NCBI RefSeq assembly: GCF_029958905.1
Contig: NZ_CP124614.1
Span: 1,984,001-2,048,000 of the forward strand
Reading direction: 5' to 3'
Length of the DNA stretch: 64,000 nucleotides
Source of the DNA: Vibrio sp. YMD68
Lineage (GTDB): Bacteria; Pseudomonadota; Gammaproteobacteria; Enterobacterales; Vibrionaceae
The notes beneath the pieces are model-generated. The model was not told the DNA's origin, did no database searches, and was given only the letters and a program-made list of their open reading frames with translations. A program made the position numbers and the translations under genes. Below are positions 7,569 to 16,096 of the stretch, piece by piece (positions within the stretch are counted from its first letter, which is position 1; every line of letters starts with the position of its first letter).

Positions 7569-9137
7569 TTAGCATTCAGGATCTTTAAGCTCTTCTTTTA
7601 TATTTAAAAACAGCGCTTTGTTATTTAAAAACAACTCAACCAGTTTTGGATCAAAAAACAGCCCCGATTCGGATTCAATGTAGTCAAATACCTTTTCAAT
7701 TGACCAAGCGTCTTTGTAAACACGCTTGGAACACAACGCATCAAAAATGTCTGCCAACGCACAAATCCTTCCATAGATGGGGATATCCTCGCCACTTAAC
7801 CCGTTAGGGTAGCCATTGCCATCCCAGCGTTCATGGTGCGTACCCGCTATGATTGCACCCGCATCCAATAGCTCGAGTTCAGACCCCTGTAGCATCTGCT
7901 GACCAATTTCAGCATGCGTTTGCATGATCGCCCACTCTTCCGCATTTAACTTAGCCGGTTTGTTTAAAACGCGATCAGGAGTGCCTACTTTGCCAATATC
8001 GTGCAGTGGCGACGCAAATAGAATGGTTTCGCATTGCTCTTCGTTCAAGCCGTATAACTGCGCCAACAATTCACAATAGCGGGCGACTCGTTTAACGTGA
8101 TAGCCAGTTTCATTCGAACGGCTTTCTACCACTTCGGTTAATCGATAAATCACCTCTCTTTGAGAGTTTTTCATTTGCTCATTCAGGTCGATATTTTTCA
8201 ACCCCACCACTAAGTTCTCGGTAAATACTTCTAATAGATGCCGGTCAAGATGGCCCAATTCTCGTCCTGTGGCGATGTAAAAAGCTACCGCATGATTGTC
8301 ACTTTTGCAGTAAATAAGAATTTCTTCACCATCAAAAACAGATCCATTATTTTGTCGAGACTTAGCGACAAGACACTGAAACGGTAGCTCTTCTAAATAC
8401 GTGTATTTATCCTGCGTGTTTTGAAACAAACCCGTTCCACAAATGACATCAACCTTACTTTTTGCATCTTGATTTTGAGTACCAGAAACCTGGGCCTTGG
8501 TCATTGGCGTCAAGTCAATCAGCATGGTGTCGTTGACATTAATGAGCGTAATAATCTGGTCGAGCGCCGCTTTTGAAAACGCGACAAAACCCAATTTATC
8601 CATCACATTTTTGGTCGCAACGACCACTTGCTCCATCCCCATCTTACTTTGCTCGAGAATCATAATGTGTTGATAGGCTCGCAAAGCAGTAAGTGTTGTG
8701 GTGTAGAGTTTCTGCGCCGTCAATTCCGTTTTGGCTTTGTAATCATTAATGTCATAGTCTTTAATCACTGACTGCTCTGGCGATTGGCCTGGCTGGCCTG
8801 TTCGCAACACGATTCGAACATTTAGATCACCGTGCTCATCTCGAATCCATTTTGCTAACTCTAACCCCGCATGATCCGTTTCCATAACCACATCAAGCAG
8901 CACCATCGCGATGTCGGTATTATTGAGGAAGGCTTTCTTTCCTTCTTTTGCAGAGTTCGCACTGATAAAGTTTAACGGTCTATTTTCAAATTCAAATGAT
9001 CGCAATGCCATCTTGGTGACGCGGTGAATCTCTTCATCATCATCGACAATCAGTACGTTCCAGGGTTTTTGAGGCTCTTTGTCCTGTGCTTCTTCTTCAT
9101 CGGCAAAAAAATCATCATCAAACAGATCATCGCTCAT
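7569..9137 (-). CDS. Response regulator REC-DUF3369-HD-GYP, c-di-GMP phosphodiesterase
   Basis: A 522-residue cytoplasmic regulator. After an acidic leader, a receiver domain (about 25-150) has acidic pocket DDD and phospho-acceptor Asp82 (VLLDVVMETD), and carries the VRTGQPGQSP loop seen in DUF3369 regulators. DUF3369 (about 165-315) follows, then an HD-GYP domain (about 320-510) with HDIGK (His379-Asp380), the distal THHERWDGNGYP motif and conserved metal ligands, so c-di-GMP hydrolysis is expected. The start codon overlaps the stop of the upstream kinase gene by four bases (ATGA), which strongly suggests a cognate pair. It is a paralogue, in REC and DUF3369, of the EAL regulator at 13802. 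Confidence 0.93.
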   Translation of the reverse strand: MSDDLFDDDFFADEEEAQDKEPQKPWNVLIVDDDEEIHRVTKMALRSFEFENRPLNFISANSAKEGKKAFLNNTDIAMVLLDVVMETDHAGLELAKWIRDEHGDLNVRIVLRTGQPGQSPEQSVIKDYDINDYKAKTELTAQKLYTTTLTALRAYQHIMILEQSKMGMEQVVVATKNVMDKLGFVAFSKAALDQIITLINVNDTMLIDLTPMTKAQVSGTQNQDAKSKVDVICGTGLFQNTQDKYTYLEELPFQCLVAKSRQNNGSVFDGEEILIYCKSDNHAVAFYIATGRELGHLDRHLLEVFTENLVVGLKNIDLNEQMKNSQREVIYRLTEVVESRSNETGYHVKRVARYCELLAQLYGLNEEQCETILFASPLHDIGKVGTPDRVLNKPAKLNAEEWAIMQTHAEIGQQMLQGSELELLDAGAIIAGTHHERWDGNGYPNGLSGEDIPIYGRICALADIFDALCSKRVYKDAWSIEKVFDYIESESGLFFDPKLVELFLNNKALFLNIKEELKDPEC

Positions 9138-10240
9138 TGATTCACCTCGATTGGTAGAATGATGTTAAATTGAAGGCCTGACGGCTTTACGTGGCTGACT
9201 TCCACTTGGCCATTTTGTTCCTTGATAATATTGTAAACAATATTCAGGCCAAGCCCGGTGCCACCTTCCTCTCTTTTGGTGGTAAAGAAAGGGTCAAACA
9301 ATTGAGTTAGTATCGTGTCGTCTACCCCGCTACCTGTATCAAAATAGCAAATGTGTATGTGTCCGTTTTCACGTTTAGCGTTAATTTCAATGCTGCCTTT
9401 GTTACCTTTATCAAAACCATGAATAAGCGAGTTATTGACTAGGTTAGTCATGATTTGATTCAGTTTCCCTGAACAGGTTCTAAACACCAGATCACTGCCA
9501 ACATTATTCACAAAAGTGACTGGCTTATTTTTGAGTTTATGGTGAAAACTGTTTTTTATGTTCGCCACCATCTCGTTCAAATTTACATCAAATATTGAAT
9601 CAATGGTTTGTTCTACCGCGATTTGCTTGAAGCTCTTAATTAAGTCGCTGGCCCTCATCAAATTATCTTGAATGATTTCTCCGCTTTCTAGCGTGCCCTC
9701 TAAAAAGTCTTCCAGTTGTGACTTTTTCATCGTCTTATTGTCATAGCGTTCGATAATGGATTTGGTTTCCAATAATAAGTGCGATGCTGCGGTGACTCCT
9801 ATCCCAATCGGCGTATTGACTTCATGGGTCACGCCAGCCACCAACGCCCCTAAGGAAGCCAGTTTCTCAGACTCAATAAGTTCTTTTTGTGCTTTCTCCA
9901 GAAGTCGAGCTTGCTCATTGAACGTCAAGTTCTCATTATTGCGAATGGGTTGGATATTCGGCTCATTCGAAGATATGGGTGTGATCAAATTTAAGCGGTA
10001 AAAATAAAGATCATCGATACAGGTGACTTCCGCTAGATCCATAGAAAAACCGCTGAAGTCCGGGGAATTTAATTGCTCAGGAGTGAGGTTTGAAAGAAAC
10101 CCCACGATATCTAAATCGCCTTGCGAAAGTGTCTTCAATAGCCCTTTGCTTTGGCATACATAATTTTGTTCTGGATGATACAGCACCAGCAACTCTGACG
10201 AGCCAGAGCAATATTGTTCAGCCCAATTTGAAACGCTCAT
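9134..10240 (-). CDS. Soluble sensor histidine kinase paired with HD-GYP regulator
   Basis: A 368-residue kinase with no membrane segment. The N-terminal ~85 residues form a small PAS-like sensor (VLYHPEQNYVCQSKGLL). A coiled coil (about 105-130) leads to the H-box SLGALVAGVTHEVNTPIG with His139, and an HATPase domain follows with the N-box NLVNNSLIHG, DTGSGVD, FDPFFTTK and GGTGLGLNI. The unusual dimerisation segment (SFKQIAVEQT) is nearly the same as in the kinase at 16097. It overlaps the HD-GYP gene by four bases and is the first gene of the minus-strand unit that runs through the binding protein to the hybrid kinase. What it senses is unknown; being cytosolic it may respond to a metabolite, redox state or another protein. 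Confidence 0.9.
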   Translation of the reverse strand: MSVSNWAEQYCSGSSELLVLYHPEQNYVCQSKGLLKTLSQGDLDIVGFLSNLTPEQLNSPDFSGFSMDLAEVTCIDDLYFYRLNLITPISSNEPNIQPIRNNENLTFNEQARLLEKAQKELIESEKLASLGALVAGVTHEVNTPIGIGVTAASHLLLETKSIIERYDNKTMKKSQLEDFLEGTLESGEIIQDNLMRASDLIKSFKQIAVEQTIDSIFDVNLNEMVANIKNSFHHKLKNKPVTFVNNVGSDLVFRTCSGKLNQIMTNLVNNSLIHGFDKGNKGSIEINAKRENGHIHICYFDTGSGVDDTILTQLFDPFFTTKREEGGTGLGLNIVYNIIKEQNGQVEVSHVKPSGLQFNIILPIEVNQ

Positions 10241-10423
10241 AAGTACCTACACGCTTTGTTTACTATTCAATTTAGTTCAAGCAGACACTTATTTCTAATT
10301 AGTGGGTAATTTGTTGCTTAACTTTTCCTCTCGCTACACAACCGATGGGGCTATTCTCTCGGCTGAACACCCAATTTTTCAATGTAAACCTCATTTTTCA
10401 AATCATTACCTTATTAGAAGTAT

Positions 10424-10456
10424 AAAAAAACGCCGAAGATGGTTGTCTTCGGCGCT
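10424..10456 (-). terminator. Rho-independent terminator of the rhlE-like gene
   Basis: The stem cgccgaaga/tcttcggcg (10431-10439 with 10446-10454) is followed, in the minus direction, by seven T. It is placed to stop transcription from the helicase gene at 10566 after the tandem repeat. Confidence 0.88.
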
Positions 10457-10474
10457 TTTCATTTGACGCTGAGC

Positions 10475-10535
10475 TTTGCAAACTTAGCGCTTCAAACTTG
10501 GTACTTTTAAACTTAACGCTTTTAAACTTAACGCT
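10475..10535. repeat. 15-nt tandem repeat, about four copies
   Basis: Two identical units tttaaacttaacgct (10506, 10521) are preceded by two diverged ones (tttgcaaacttagcgc at 10475 and ttcaaacttggtact at 10491). The array lies in the 3' untranslated part of the rhlE-like gene, between its stop codon and terminator. Confidence 0.85.
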
Positions 10536-10565
10536 TTAAAATATAGGGTCTGAAACGTAGAACCG

Positions 10566-11864
10566 CTATTTCTTAAGGCTTGCTGGCTTGTTTTTGTTCA
10601 CAATCATCTTGCGCAGCCTTGCTCGTTTTTCTGCTGACCCTTGATTGGAATCTGATGGGTTGTTTGTTCTTGTTTTGCGATTTTTAAACGCCGGCTTGGA
10701 GTGCATTTTCTCCAACAACGCATCACGATTCTTTGGCTCATAGCCCGCTTGCTCGACTCGATAAATCGTATGACCTATCAGCGACTCGACCTGCTGCAGT
10801 GTCAATTCTTCTTCTCGGCTTACAAAGGAAATAGCGTGTCCTTTTTGACCAGCACGACCGGTGCGGCCAATGCGATGAACATAATCTTCTGCCAAAAATG
10901 GCATATCGAAGTTCACTACGTGAGGCAAGTCTTTGATGTCTAGGCCACGCGCTGCAACATCCGTGGCAATCATCACGCGAGCTTTGCCTTCTTTAAACTC
11001 TTCCAGGGCTCTTCTACGGGCACTTTGTGCCTTATCACCATGGCATAACACCGCTTTAATGCCATCAAGTTTTAACTCTTTTAGCAGCATATTGGCGGTT
11101 TCTTTGTAGTTAACAAATACCAAGACTTGTTTCCAGTTTTTACGACCAATCAGCTCTGAGAGCATTTCACGTTTTCGCTCTTGATCGACGGGGTAAACAA
11201 CATGTGCAATGGTCTCTGCTGTCACATTCTCTCTGGCGACAGAGATGCGTTTTGGTTGACGCAAAATTTCGCCTGCCAATTTATTCATTTGTGGCGAGAA
11301 CGTCGCTGAAAAGAGCATAGTTTGAGGCTTGGTTGAGATCCCACCCATGATGGTTTCAATAGAAGAGATGAAGCCCATATCGAGCATGCGATCCGCTTCA
11401 TCAAACACCAAGAACTCTAAGTTCACCAATGAGACATTGTTGTCATCTAAATGCTCAATTAATCGACCCGGTGTAGCGACCAATACATCAACACCTTGTT
11501 GGAGGCTTTTCACTTGCGATGACATTTTCGCCCCACCGTATACCGCTGCAACAGAGAGAGAGGTGTACTTAATGTAGTCTTCTATATTTTGCGCGATTTG
11601 GGCAACCAATTCTCGTGTTGGTGCAAGAATAAGCGCTCTCGCTTGATGGCGATTCGTTGTTTTAGGCTTGTCGAGCAATTGCTGAATAATAGGCAAAGAA
11701 AAAGCGGCGGTTTTACCCGTTCCCGTTTGTGCGTTCGCAAGAATATCGTGACCACGACGAGCGTGAGGAATAGCTTGTTTTTGTACTGGTGTTAGTTTTT
11801 CGTAGCCGCACTCCGACAGTGCTTTCACTATTTCTGGCGCAAAATTCTGAGATGAAAATGACAT
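10566..11864 (-). CDS. rhlE: DEAD-box ATP-dependent RNA helicase, RhlE type
   Basis: A 432-residue RNA helicase. It has the Q-motif (FAPEIVKALSECGYEKLTPVQ), motif I AQTGTGKT, motif Ia PTRELVAQ, DEAD box VFDEADRMLDMGF, SAT, and the C-terminal RecA domain with ARGLDI and HRIGRTGRAGQ, followed by a short basic tail (about 385-432) that probably helps RNA binding. RhlE proteins remodel ribosome-assembly and mRNA-decay complexes. Vibrio genomes carry several members, so the gene name is by subfamily similarity only. Divergent from the second helicase gene at 12245 across 380 bases. It ends with a long 3' tail containing a repeat and a terminator. Confidence 0.85.
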   Translation of the reverse strand: MSFSSQNFAPEIVKALSECGYEKLTPVQKQAIPHARRGHDILANAQTGTGKTAAFSLPIIQQLLDKPKTTNRHQARALILAPTRELVAQIAQNIEDYIKYTSLSVAAVYGGAKMSSQVKSLQQGVDVLVATPGRLIEHLDDNNVSLVNLEFLVFDEADRMLDMGFISSIETIMGGISTKPQTMLFSATFSPQMNKLAGEILRQPKRISVARENVTAETIAHVVYPVDQERKREMLSELIGRKNWKQVLVFVNYKETANMLLKELKLDGIKAVLCHGDKAQSARRRALEEFKEGKARVMIATDVAARGLDIKDLPHVVNFDMPFLAEDYVHRIGRTGRAGQKGHAISFVSREEELTLQQVESLIGHTIYRVEQAGYEPKNRDALLEKMHSKPAFKNRKTRTNNPSDSNQGSAEKRARLRKMIVNKNKPASLKK

Positions 11865-12244
11865 TGTTGTGTTCCTAAAATCTGACGGCTACGACCACAA
11901 ACAGCATAACCAAAAATAAGGCCGAAGATTATAGAGCAATACCCGTTAGAACGGCACTATTTTTGTGACTTCGACCTCTCATTGGTCAATTTTCAGTCGG
12001 TTGGGCGTATTTTTTCAGACAAGGTCGCCTCTTTCGGTTCACTCTTTCGGGCCATGTCATCAGTTGAATACCAGTGGTTAAGTGCTGATGACTAAAGATT
12101 ACGAACTCAGTATTCAGGGCTAAATACTGGCTTAAAAATACTATCGTTCCTGTAAAAAGCGCAAAATGAAAACCAATAGGCCCCCTATTCGCTCTGTGGT
12201 AAGGTTGCGGCCAGAATTTCCACATCGATTATTGGGTACAGTGA
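11865..12244. other. Divergent promoter region between two DEAD-box helicase genes
   Basis: 380 bases with start codons on either side. A stem CAGTATT/AATACTG (12108-12114 with 12123-12129) is visible, and the spacing leaves room for long 5' leaders, as is common for cold-responsive helicase mRNAs. An open frame on the minus strand (11986-12225) has no family features and I do not accept it as a gene. Confidence 0.5.
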
Positions 12245-13525
12245 ATGCCATTTTCTCGCCTAAATTTGAGTTCGACTCTTATTCATGCTCTTCCTAGCTC
12301 GTTTCGTGCACCGACTGACATTCAATCACAGGCGATTCCTGTCGCTCTTAAAGGGGGCGACTTACTTGCCATCGCCCAGACAGGAAGTGGGAAAACACTG
12401 GCCTACGGCCTACCCATCATAGAAAAAGTACTCGAGATAGATGTTCATAAAGTATTACTACCCAGCGCTATTATCGTCGTACCTACCCGTGAGCTGGCGG
12501 CCCAGGTAACGAAAGAGCTACAACAGCTGGCCACCAATATTGCACAATTGGAGCAAACCCAGAGCGTTAAAATTATCTCAGTGTGTGGTGGTATCGAAAA
12601 AGATATTCAAATAGAGCAACTGCAACCGTCACCACACATCATCGTCGCAACACCTGGGCGCTTATTGGATCTGATTCAAACTCGTCACCTCGATGTGAGT
12701 GGTATTCATAGCGTCGTGTTTGACGAAGCCGATCGTTTGCTCGATATGGGTTTTTGGTCAGATATTCAATCCATCAGCCATGCCCTACCTAGCAATCGAC
12801 AAACAATGATGTTTTCAGCCACACTGCCCGATGAGCTCAAAGAGCGCCTTGACACTCAATTAAAACAGCCTTCTTATGTCCAGGTAAGTTTGGCTAACCA
12901 GGTTGCTGACAATATAGAAGAAAGGCTTTTCTTGGTGAACAAAGGCAGTAAAGCCAAGGCGCTTATCCAACAGATACACAGTGAAGATTGGCAACAAGTT
13001 TTGGTATTTATTGGTGCAAAAGACAATGCCGATGCGCTGACAAAAAAACTCGCGAAAGCGGGGATTCATTGTGCAGCACTGCATGGAAATAAAACTCAAC
13101 AAGAACGTGAATACACACTTGAGCAATTCAAAAACAAATCCCTACAAGTTCTCATTGCAACGGACCTTTTAGCCCGAGGGATTCACATTGATCACCTCCC
13201 TGTCGTCATCAATTTCGAACTCCCTTCCGATCCGATGGCATATGTGCATCGAGTTGGACGAACCGCAAGAGCAGGACAACAAGGGCTGGCCGTTTCACTC
13301 GTGTGTCATGGAGAAGCTGACTACTTACACGCCATTCGCCAATGCACTCAACGCCCACTCACCACACAAACCCTTGCTGATTTTCCAGTCACCGATACGC
13401 CATCGTCAAGCGGGAGCAAGCGAGCCCCAAGAGATAAAAAAGCAAACCGAAGAACCAACAACAAAAAAAGCATCAAACAATTTCAGCAACGCTCACCCAA
13501 ACCGAGAAGTCGTGACGGGCAATAG
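12245..13525 (+). CDS. DEAD/DEAH-box RNA helicase
   Basis: A 426-residue helicase. The core motifs are FRAPTDIQSQAIP (Q motif), AQTGSGKT, PTRELAAQ, VFDEADRLLDMGF, FSATLP, LLARGIHIDHLP and HRVGRTARAGQ. The C-terminus (about 380-426) is rich in Lys, Arg, Ser and Gln. Sequence from the Q motif onward differs clearly from the minus-strand neighbour, so the two are paralogues rather than a recent duplication. The specific RNA target is unknown. The ATG at 12245 follows TACAGTGA and has only a weak ribosome site. Confidence 0.88.
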   Translation: MPFSRLNLSSTLIHALPSSFRAPTDIQSQAIPVALKGGDLLAIAQTGSGKTLAYGLPIIEKVLEIDVHKVLLPSAIIVVPTRELAAQVTKELQQLATNIAQLEQTQSVKIISVCGGIEKDIQIEQLQPSPHIIVATPGRLLDLIQTRHLDVSGIHSVVFDEADRLLDMGFWSDIQSISHALPSNRQTMMFSATLPDELKERLDTQLKQPSYVQVSLANQVADNIEERLFLVNKGSKAKALIQQIHSEDWQQVLVFIGAKDNADALTKKLAKAGIHCAALHGNKTQQEREYTLEQFKNKSLQVLIATDLLARGIHIDHLPVVINFELPSDPMAYVHRVGRTARAGQQGLAVSLVCHGEADYLHAIRQCTQRPLTTQTLADFPVTDTPSSSGSKRAPRDKKANRRTNNKKSIKQFQQRSPKPRSRDGQ

Positions 13526-13662
13526 CGCACCCGAAGACGACCCCAAAAACTCATTACCATACAAAATCTTACATTTAATAAGGTTTACAGCACTTCTTTA
13601 TCCAAGTTCAGGCACACCCTTAAAAACCGTTCTATACTCAAATACGTTGGTTACTTAAGGTG

Positions 13663-13694
13663 GGTGACTCATGGTTTGTAAACGACGAGTCACC
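13663..13694. other. Hairpin in helicase-regulator intergenic region
   Basis: GGTGACTC (13663-13670) and GAGTCACC (13687-13694) form a perfect 8-bp stem with a 16-base loop. It has no T-run, so it is not a standard terminator. It lies about 110 bases before the GGDEF-EAL regulator and could be an operator or leader structure. Confidence 0.4.
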
Positions 13695-13801
13695 AAGATT
13701 AACCGTCACTTACTCAGCCATAAGGGGCTTGCGAATGTAAAGCCTAGCCCATAATGACCTGAGTTTGTCACATTAACTCGCTAGATTTATCTGGAGATTG
13801 G

Positions 13802-16012
13802 ATGCCAAAGGAAAACAGTGCTCACGATGAGTTATTGACCATTATCGACGACACACAAGGCGATATTGAAGAGGTCGATCACTCCAATTACTGGCGCGTA
13901 TTGGTGGTTGACGACGACGAGGATGTCCATGTTGCTACTAACCTCACATTAAACAGCTTAGTGATCGAGGATCGAACGTTAGAATTATTGCACGCTTATT
14001 CAGCGGCTGAAGCGGAGACGCTACTTAAAGCAGAAGAAGACATCAGTGTCGTACTATTGGATGTGGTTATGGAGTCTGAGCATTCTGGATTAGATCTGGT
14101 CGATACCATCCGCAATGATTTAATGTTAGATGACGTTCGTATAGTCCTGCGTACCGGACAACCCGGTTATGCACCAGAGATGGAAACCATCAAAAAGTAC
14201 GACATCAATGATTACCGAACCAAATCTGACTTAACTCGAATTCGCCTTTTCACCATATTGACCAGTGCGATACGTGCTTACAAGCAAATCAGGCAGCACA
14301 AAGTCATGCGACAGGGGTTGGAAAACGTCGTCAGTGCCAGCACGAAAATGGCGAATATCCATGGCATGAGACTGTTTGCTGAAGGGGCCGTTAAGCAAAT
14401 AAGCGCACTGATACAAATAGAGCCCGATGGATTGATCTGTGCTCAAGACGGTTCCCATGATAATGCCGACAATATTCATGTTATCGCGGCTTCAGGTCGA
14501 TACAGTAACCTGGTACAGGCCCCTTTAGACAGTTTAAAATCGCCTAAAATAAAGCAGTTGCTTACCCATTGTTTGCAACAAAAAAAGAACCTAGTCGATG
14601 ATGGGCTTACCCTCTACTTCTCTACCGATAGAGGGCGAGGAATAGCCGCCTACGTCGATATTGACCGTCCACTCAATAGCGTTGACCAACATTTACTGGA
14701 AGTATTTTGTGCCAACCTCTCGGTCGGTTTTGATAATGTCTTTCTCTACAACAAACTTGAAGAACAGGCCTATACAGACCCTTTGCTCAAGGTGCCCAAT
14801 CTTAATTACCTGCTTAAATATCTGTGCAGCCCAATCGATCATTCTGAAACCTCTCTATTGGCCTTGATTGATCTCGATGATTTTTCAGCCATCAACGACA
14901 GTTTCGGTCATCAATTTGGCGACTCGGTACTCAAAGAAGTCATCAATCGGTTAACAAGTCGATTCCCTCAATGTTTTCTTGCTCGAGTCAGCAGTGATGT
15001 ATTTGCGCTTATTGGCCTTGAATCGGAAGTGAACTCATCTCTTATCATTGACACATTCGAAAATGAATTCATCGTCAATGAACAACCTTTTAAACTCAGT
15101 GCCAGTGTTGGTTTGGTCAAACTTGCAGAGCGCACCACCGAGCTCACCGACTTATTCAAAGATGCTCAGGTCGCACTCAAGCAAGCGAAAGTTCATAAAC
15201 GTGGCGGAGCAATGACTTTCTCACAAGACATGGGGCAATGTGCTCGAGAAAGAATACAGCTATTGACCCAACTGCGGCTGGCGCTGACCAAAAATGCGCT
15301 GTTTCTTATGTATCAGCCTAAGTACCACCTTGAAACCAAAACGATAACGGGCATGGAAGCGTTGCTGCGTTGGCGAACGGACAGTGGTGATCTCATTCCA
15401 CCGGATCAGTTCATCCCACTCGCGGAACAATCGGGAATGATGCTGACCATCGGTGCTTTTGTCATGCAGCGATCGTGTGAGCAATTAAGGCAATTAAATC
15501 AGGCTGGTTTTGAAGACATCAGCATGGCTATTAATATTTCACCCTCTCAACTTGAAGATTCGGGGTTTATTTCTTCGCTTCAATACTCTCTTGAAAGTAC
15601 GGGGATTTCACCACAGCAATTGGAATTAGAAATCACTGAAACCGTCGCGGCGAATGATTTTGACTACATTTGCAACGTGCTGACTGAGGTAAGAAATCTC
15701 GGCTGCAAAGTCGCGATAGACGATTTTGGAACGGGCTTTTCCTCACTCAGCGTTCTACACAAACTGCCCGCGACACGATTAAAAATCGATAGAGCGTTTG
15801 TTGATGCGATGGATGAAGACGACAGCATTGCCAAAATGATCGTGAATCTTGGAAAAACATTGGGCCTAGAAGTGACCGCTGAAGGCATTGAAACCGATGA
15901 GCAATTTGAAAAGCTCAAATCCTTTGGTTGTGAAGAAGGTCAAGGCTGGTTATTTGCCAAAGCGATGGTTCTTGAAGAGCTCATCTCAGAGCTTAAACAA
16001 AGTAAAGCCTAA
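13802..16012 (+). CDS. Response regulator REC-DUF3369-GGDEF-EAL, predicted c-di-GMP phosphodiesterase
   Basis: A 736-residue cytoplasmic regulator: receiver (about 30-150, phospho-acceptor Asp87 in VLLDVVMESE, loop VLRTGQPGYAP), DUF3369 (about 165-315), GGDEF (about 330-480) and EAL (about 490-735). In the GGDEF domain the active site reads SSDVF and the I-site RxxD is missing, so cyclase activity is not expected. The EAL domain keeps EALLRW, NISPSQLE, LEITET, DDFGTGFSSL, KIDRAF and AEGIET, which are the metal-binding and catalytic residues, so it should hydrolyse c-di-GMP. The ATG at 13802 has CTGGAGA upstream. The downstream kinase is its likely partner. It shares REC and DUF3369 with the HD-GYP regulator at 7569. 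Confidence 0.93.
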   Translation: MPKENSAHDELLTIIDDTQGDIEEVDHSNYWRVLVVDDDEDVHVATNLTLNSLVIEDRTLELLHAYSAAEAETLLKAEEDISVVLLDVVMESEHSGLDLVDTIRNDLMLDDVRIVLRTGQPGYAPEMETIKKYDINDYRTKSDLTRIRLFTILTSAIRAYKQIRQHKVMRQGLENVVSASTKMANIHGMRLFAEGAVKQISALIQIEPDGLICAQDGSHDNADNIHVIAASGRYSNLVQAPLDSLKSPKIKQLLTHCLQQKKNLVDDGLTLYFSTDRGRGIAAYVDIDRPLNSVDQHLLEVFCANLSVGFDNVFLYNKLEEQAYTDPLLKVPNLNYLLKYLCSPIDHSETSLLALIDLDDFSAINDSFGHQFGDSVLKEVINRLTSRFPQCFLARVSSDVFALIGLESEVNSSLIIDTFENEFIVNEQPFKLSASVGLVKLAERTTELTDLFKDAQVALKQAKVHKRGGAMTFSQDMGQCARERIQLLTQLRLALTKNALFLMYQPKYHLETKTITGMEALLRWRTDSGDLIPPDQFIPLAEQSGMMLTIGAFVMQRSCEQLRQLNQAGFEDISMAINISPSQLEDSGFISSLQYSLESTGISPQQLELEITETVAANDFDYICNVLTEVRNLGCKVAIDDFGTGFSSLSVLHKLPATRLKIDRAFVDAMDEDDSIAKMIVNLGKTLGLEVTAEGIETDEQFEKLKSFGCEEGQGWLFAKAMVLEELISELKQSKA

Positions 16013-16027
16013 CACTGCCTGGCATCG

Positions 16028-16063
16028 GCAGCCTTCTTGTCAAAAGCAGCCTTCATGTCAATC
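16028..16063. repeat. 18-nt direct repeat after the GGDEF-EAL gene
   Basis: Two copies of gcagccttc(t/a)tgtcaa(a/t)(a/c) start at 16028 and 16046, 15 bases after the stop codon and before the kinase start. This makes the TTG/ATG codons inside the repeat unlikely translation starts. Confidence 0.75.
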
Positions 16064-16096
16064 AGCAGGACGCCTATCCATAAACAGGAGTATTCC

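Larger units (their letters stand above)
10241..10565. other. Intergenic region between kinase and rhlE-like genes
   Basis: It holds the promoter region of the kinase-to-hybrid-kinase unit (right of 10240), the rhlE-like gene's terminator at about 10424-10456 and a 15-nt tandem repeat at 10475-10535. No further coding potential is visible. Confidence 0.6.

Noticed and set aside
11986..12225. Minus-strand open frame between the helicase genes
   Set aside because: No ribosome site, odd composition and no family features; it lies in a divergent promoter region.
16037..16096. Upstream TTG/ATG start of the Cache kinase
   Set aside because: The codons fall inside an 18-nt direct repeat and lack a ribosome site, while GTG 16097 has CAGGAG upstream.
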